Shown here: positions 61,995 to 64,000 of the stretch, in pieces | Layout: each line of letters opens with the position of its first letter | Position numbering within the stretch: the first letter of the stretch is position 1 | Assembly (NCBI GenBank): GCA_026014685.1 | Contig: JAOZHW010000003.1 | Span: 99,995 to 163,994 of the forward strand | Length of the DNA stretch: 64,000 bases | Direction of reading: 5' to 3' | From: Candidatus Bathyarchaeota archaeon | GTDB lineage: Archaea > Thermoproteota > Bathyarchaeia > Bathyarchaeales > Bathycorpusculaceae | Program-made: the position numbers and the translations under genes | The notes under the pieces: generated by a model | What the model was told of the DNA's origin: nothing | Seen by the model: only the letters and a program-made list of their open reading frames with translations | The model's database searches: none

Positions 61995-62990
61995 CTAAGT
62001 GGGTTTAGCTATTTTTTCTTCAACGAGAGCTAAACACTTCTTGAGGGCATCTTGAATTTCGCCTTTGCCGCTGACACCTGCCGCCATTGCGTGGCCTCCT
62101 CCGACACCTTGCAAGTATTCGCCGAGGGGTGTGGCGATGTCGGTTCCAAGGTGGATGCCTGCGCCCTCGTTAAATTGTCGGACGCTACGCAGGGATATCT
62201 CAAGTTTTCCGCTCTTTTTACCTGCCACCGCCGACATGTGTGCTCCTAAATCGACCAGTGCCTTAGCGGCGGGAGCTTGAAATGCGCTTACGTGGGAGAG
62301 GGCGATTATCCAGCCTTGGACTTTGACGATTTTTGCTCTTTTGCAGGCTTTGAGTTTGGCGACGCGTTCGGAGGGGTCGATGGGTATGGCATATTGAGCC
62401 AAGGTTTTTTGTGCGTCGATGCCTACAGCTACAAGGTTAGCGATTATGCTAAACGTGGGCGAGTTAGCCAACGCAAAATGGCGTGTGTCAAAAGCTATAC
62501 CCACAAAGAGCGCTGTTGCCTCGTTGAGGTTGGGTTCCACTTCCGCTTCCTCGAAGAGGCGGTAGATGAGTTCACAGTTTGCAGCAGCTTTATCGTCGAT
62601 TACGCAGAGCTTGCAGATTTGAAGTGTCTCTTCGCTTGGAGCGTGGTGGTCGATTATGATTTTTGGGGCAGAAGATTTTCTGATGACGTCGGCGACTTCG
62701 TCAAGCTGCTCGATGGTATTCATGTCAAGTAAAACGATGGCTTCTGCGGATTCAATGTTGGGTTTAAGATTCACCGTTATGGGCAGGTTTTCCAGCAGTG
62801 TCTTAGACGGCTTGTTGATGCCCTGCGGACAACCAATCTCAACCACCACATCAGGCAGAAACCGCTTCAGCAACCCCTGTAAACCATAAGCGGAACAAAT
62901 CGCATCTGCATCTGCACTGCGATGACAAAGCAGCAACACAAAGGACGCTTGCTGGTCTTTTAGAATCTGGATTAGCTTTTTTAGACTCAT
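61995..62990 (-). CDS. DHH-family phosphoesterase (RecJ/NrnA-like)
   Basis: It has the DHH motifs CHRSADADAICSA, LLDMNTIEQLDE and IIIDHHAPSE, and a DHHA1 domain ending GGGHAMAAGVSG. It hydrolyses phosphodiester bonds, probably small nucleotides or single-stranded nucleic acid. At 331 residues it is NrnA-sized rather than a full RecJ. It overlaps DUF3194 upstream by 4 nt, the conserved archaeal order prefoldin beta-DUF3194-DHH. Confidence 0.85.
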   Translation of the reverse strand: MSLKKLIQILKDQQASFVLLLCHRSADADAICSAYGLQGLLKRFLPDVVVEIGCPQGINKPSKTLLENLPITVNLKPNIESAEAIVLLDMNTIEQLDEVADVIRKSSAPKIIIDHHAPSEETLQICKLCVIDDKAAANCELIYRLFEEAEVEPNLNEATALFVGIAFDTRHFALANSPTFSIIANLVAVGIDAQKTLAQYAIPIDPSERVAKLKACKRAKIVKVQGWIIALSHVSAFQAPAAKALVDLGAHMSAVAGKKSGKLEISLRSVRQFNEGAGIHLGTDIATPLGEYLQGVGGGHAMAAGVSGKGEIQDALKKCLALVEEKIAKPT

Positions 62991-63277
62991 TTTAGTTTTC
63001 TCAAAAAGTTTTCAGTCGCCCTATGCGCAGCTTCAACAGCTTCCTTCACCAAAACCTCCACGTCAAAACCCTTAGTTTCCTTGGTTAAAAGAAGGTTGAT
63101 TTCGACGGTTACGTTGACGGGTTTTGTGCCTTCCACTTCAACGGCTATGTCGAGGCGTTCCACGTCTTTACTTGGAACTTTGCTTAGGATGTGTTTGCGG
63201 GCTGCGTCTTCGGTTGTTTGGCATAAAAGTTCGATTTGCTCGGTGGATAGCTCTGGAAAGCCGAGCTCACCCATCAA
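62987..63277 (-). CDS. DUF3194 family protein
   Basis: The 96-residue protein has the DUF3194 pattern: ELSTEQIELLCQTTEDAARK, VPSKDVERLDIAVEVEG and VNVTVEINLLLTKETKG. The function is unknown. It lies between prefoldin beta and the DHH gene, an arrangement shared by many archaea. Confidence 0.8.
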   Translation of the reverse strand: MMGELGFPELSTEQIELLCQTTEDAARKHILSKVPSKDVERLDIAVEVEGTKPVNVTVEINLLLTKETKGFDVEVLVKEAVEAAHRATENFLRKLK

Positions 63278-63292
63278 GCATCACGGCTCCGT

Positions 63293-63667
63293 TTAGGAGA
63301 GAGGTTGACCTGAGACTGGGCTTAGGTCTTCTTGCAGTTTTGTTTGTGCTTCTTTAACTTGGGCTTTTATGCGTTCTTCTTGGCGTGCGATGACTGTGCT
63401 TCGGGTTTCCAGTAGGCTTTTACGTTCGTTGAGGTCTTCAGTTACTTTGGCTTTTTCTGCTTTGACGAGCAGAGAACCGATGGCTTTGTAGATGACTGCG
63501 TCGTCTGCGGTTTTGGCGAGTTCAGCGAGGGTTTGTTCTACCTCGTTTTTCTCCATGTCAACCTGCTGCTTTTGTGCAAGGATGGATTGCAGGGTTTGCT
63601 GTAGCTGTTGAAGGCGGAGAAGCCTTTCTTGAACGTTAGGCGGTAACTTGGATAATTCATCACTCAA
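63293..63667 (-). CDS. pfdB: Prefoldin subunit beta
   Basis: It is the beta subunit of the hexameric co-chaperone that hands unfolded proteins to the thermosome. The 124-residue protein has two coiled-coil helices (LPPNVQERLLRLQQLQQTLQ; ERIKAQVKEAQTKL) around the central hairpin IYKAIGSLLVKAEKAKV. It leads the operon with DUF3194 and the DHH gene. Confidence 0.93.
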   Translation of the reverse strand: MSDELSKLPPNVQERLLRLQQLQQTLQSILAQKQQVDMEKNEVEQTLAELAKTADDAVIYKAIGSLLVKAEKAKVTEDLNERKSLLETRSTVIARQEERIKAQVKEAQTKLQEDLSPVSGQPLS

Positions 63668-63702
63668 AGTGTATTCCTTCCACCCAGAAATTAACGCCGC
63701 TA

Positions 63703-63873
63703 TTAATTAAGGGTTTCCAGCGTTTTTGCAGCTTGAAATGCTGCGATTTCTCTACTAGACCCATCAACAGTCTTCTTAAAAGTCGTGTGCTTGCTTGAAC
63801 GAACATCTTCAAAGCCATTTGAACGCAAAATTTCAATTACTTTTCACTGAGGCAATGGTCGAAGCTTTGGCAT
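63703..63873 (-). pseudogene. HicA-like toxin remnant interrupted by an in-frame TGA
   Basis: On the minus strand, ATG 63873 encodes MPKLRPLPQ, then TGA at 63844-63846, then KVIEILRSNGFEDVRSSKHTT and a further 25 residues to the TAA at 63703. The start MPKL-x-P and the GF-x5-S-x-HTTF pattern resemble HicA mRNA interferases, where the stop falls at or next to the usual Trp/Lys position. The C-terminal half does not look like HicA. The upstream stretch to 64000 has short frames (DPDTLKPALEDLLSLSLTNI) that I cannot assign. It may be a decayed toxin or a sequencing error. Confidence 0.45.
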
Positions 63874-64000
63874 TCAGAACCCCTTTAGGAACCCTTAACA
63901 GCGATGTTTGTTAACGAAAGAGACAATAAATCCTCAAGCGCAGGTTTGAGCGTGTCTGGGTCTCGTTGAGGTAATCGTCGATAAGGTCAACCATATTCGC

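Overview
The window is archaeal. It carries archaeal-type RadB, FEN1, CDP-archaeol synthase, the oligosaccharyltransferase AglB, Trm5, aIF5B, CTP-dependent riboflavin kinase, prefoldin beta and a short uninterrupted tRNA-Pro, with TATA-like promoters and frequent GTG/TTG starts. The mix (RadB, FeoAB, F420-ligase family protein, many zinc-ribbon small proteins, DUF371, DUF3194) fits a Bathyarchaeia-like TACK archaeon best. That placement is inference from gene content, not a phylogeny.

Layout. 1-1.3 kb: end of a histidine operon (hisF, hisI), then an MntA/HepT toxin-antitoxin pair. 1.3-6.8 kb: two radical SAM activase-like enzymes, an F420-ligase-like protein, an NDP-forming acyl-CoA synthetase alpha subunit, and riboflavin kinase with a partner of unknown function. 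7-15.7 kb: nucleic-acid enzymes (endonuclease III, XPD-like helicase, Clp1/Grc3 kinase, an RNase H-fold protein, RadB, topoisomerase IA) plus CarS. 16-19 kb: N-glycosylation (AglB and a GlcNAc-1-P transferase). 19.4-26.5 kb: FEN1, GlmS, an HTH/S-layer-like regulator, DUF371, Trm5 and RtcA. 26.7-29.4 kb: an iron operon (DtxR-FeoA fusion, FeoB) behind two TTTTAGG-type palindromes. 29.5-35.5 kb: TrkH, a receiver-only response regulator, divergent PerR/KatG and a NifU domain. 35.7-46.5 kb: an exported beta-sandwich protein, a B12 radical SAM enzyme, small zinc-ribbon membrane proteins, tRNA-Pro, a degenerate EF-Tu paralogue, aIF5B, a hemerythrin/Cys-rich bundle pair and a RelE pair. 46.6-51.3 kb: a carbohydrate cluster (two GH130 proteins, a GT4, an alpha/alpha-barrel protein, a CBS protein). 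51.3-64 kb: Sua5, a PAC4-like protein, two Lrp regulators, CbiB, another B12 radical SAM enzyme, an endonuclease IV-like protein, a DUF5615/DUF433 pair, an ECF transporter core, a DHH phosphoesterase, DUF3194, prefoldin beta and a broken HicA-like ORF.

The less ordinary signals are mostly non-coding. They are: a dispersed 83-bp intergenic element (two copies with 79/83 identity, plus a third that keeps the layout but has a different hairpin sequence); a multi-branched inverted-repeat structure placed just downstream of a TATA box and ahead of the PAC4-like gene; a nested 72-nt hairpin near 35.6 kb; and paired metal/peroxide-type operators. A C5 homopolymer appears to interrupt the start of one glycan-cluster gene. 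No CRISPR array, rRNA or insertion sequence was seen.
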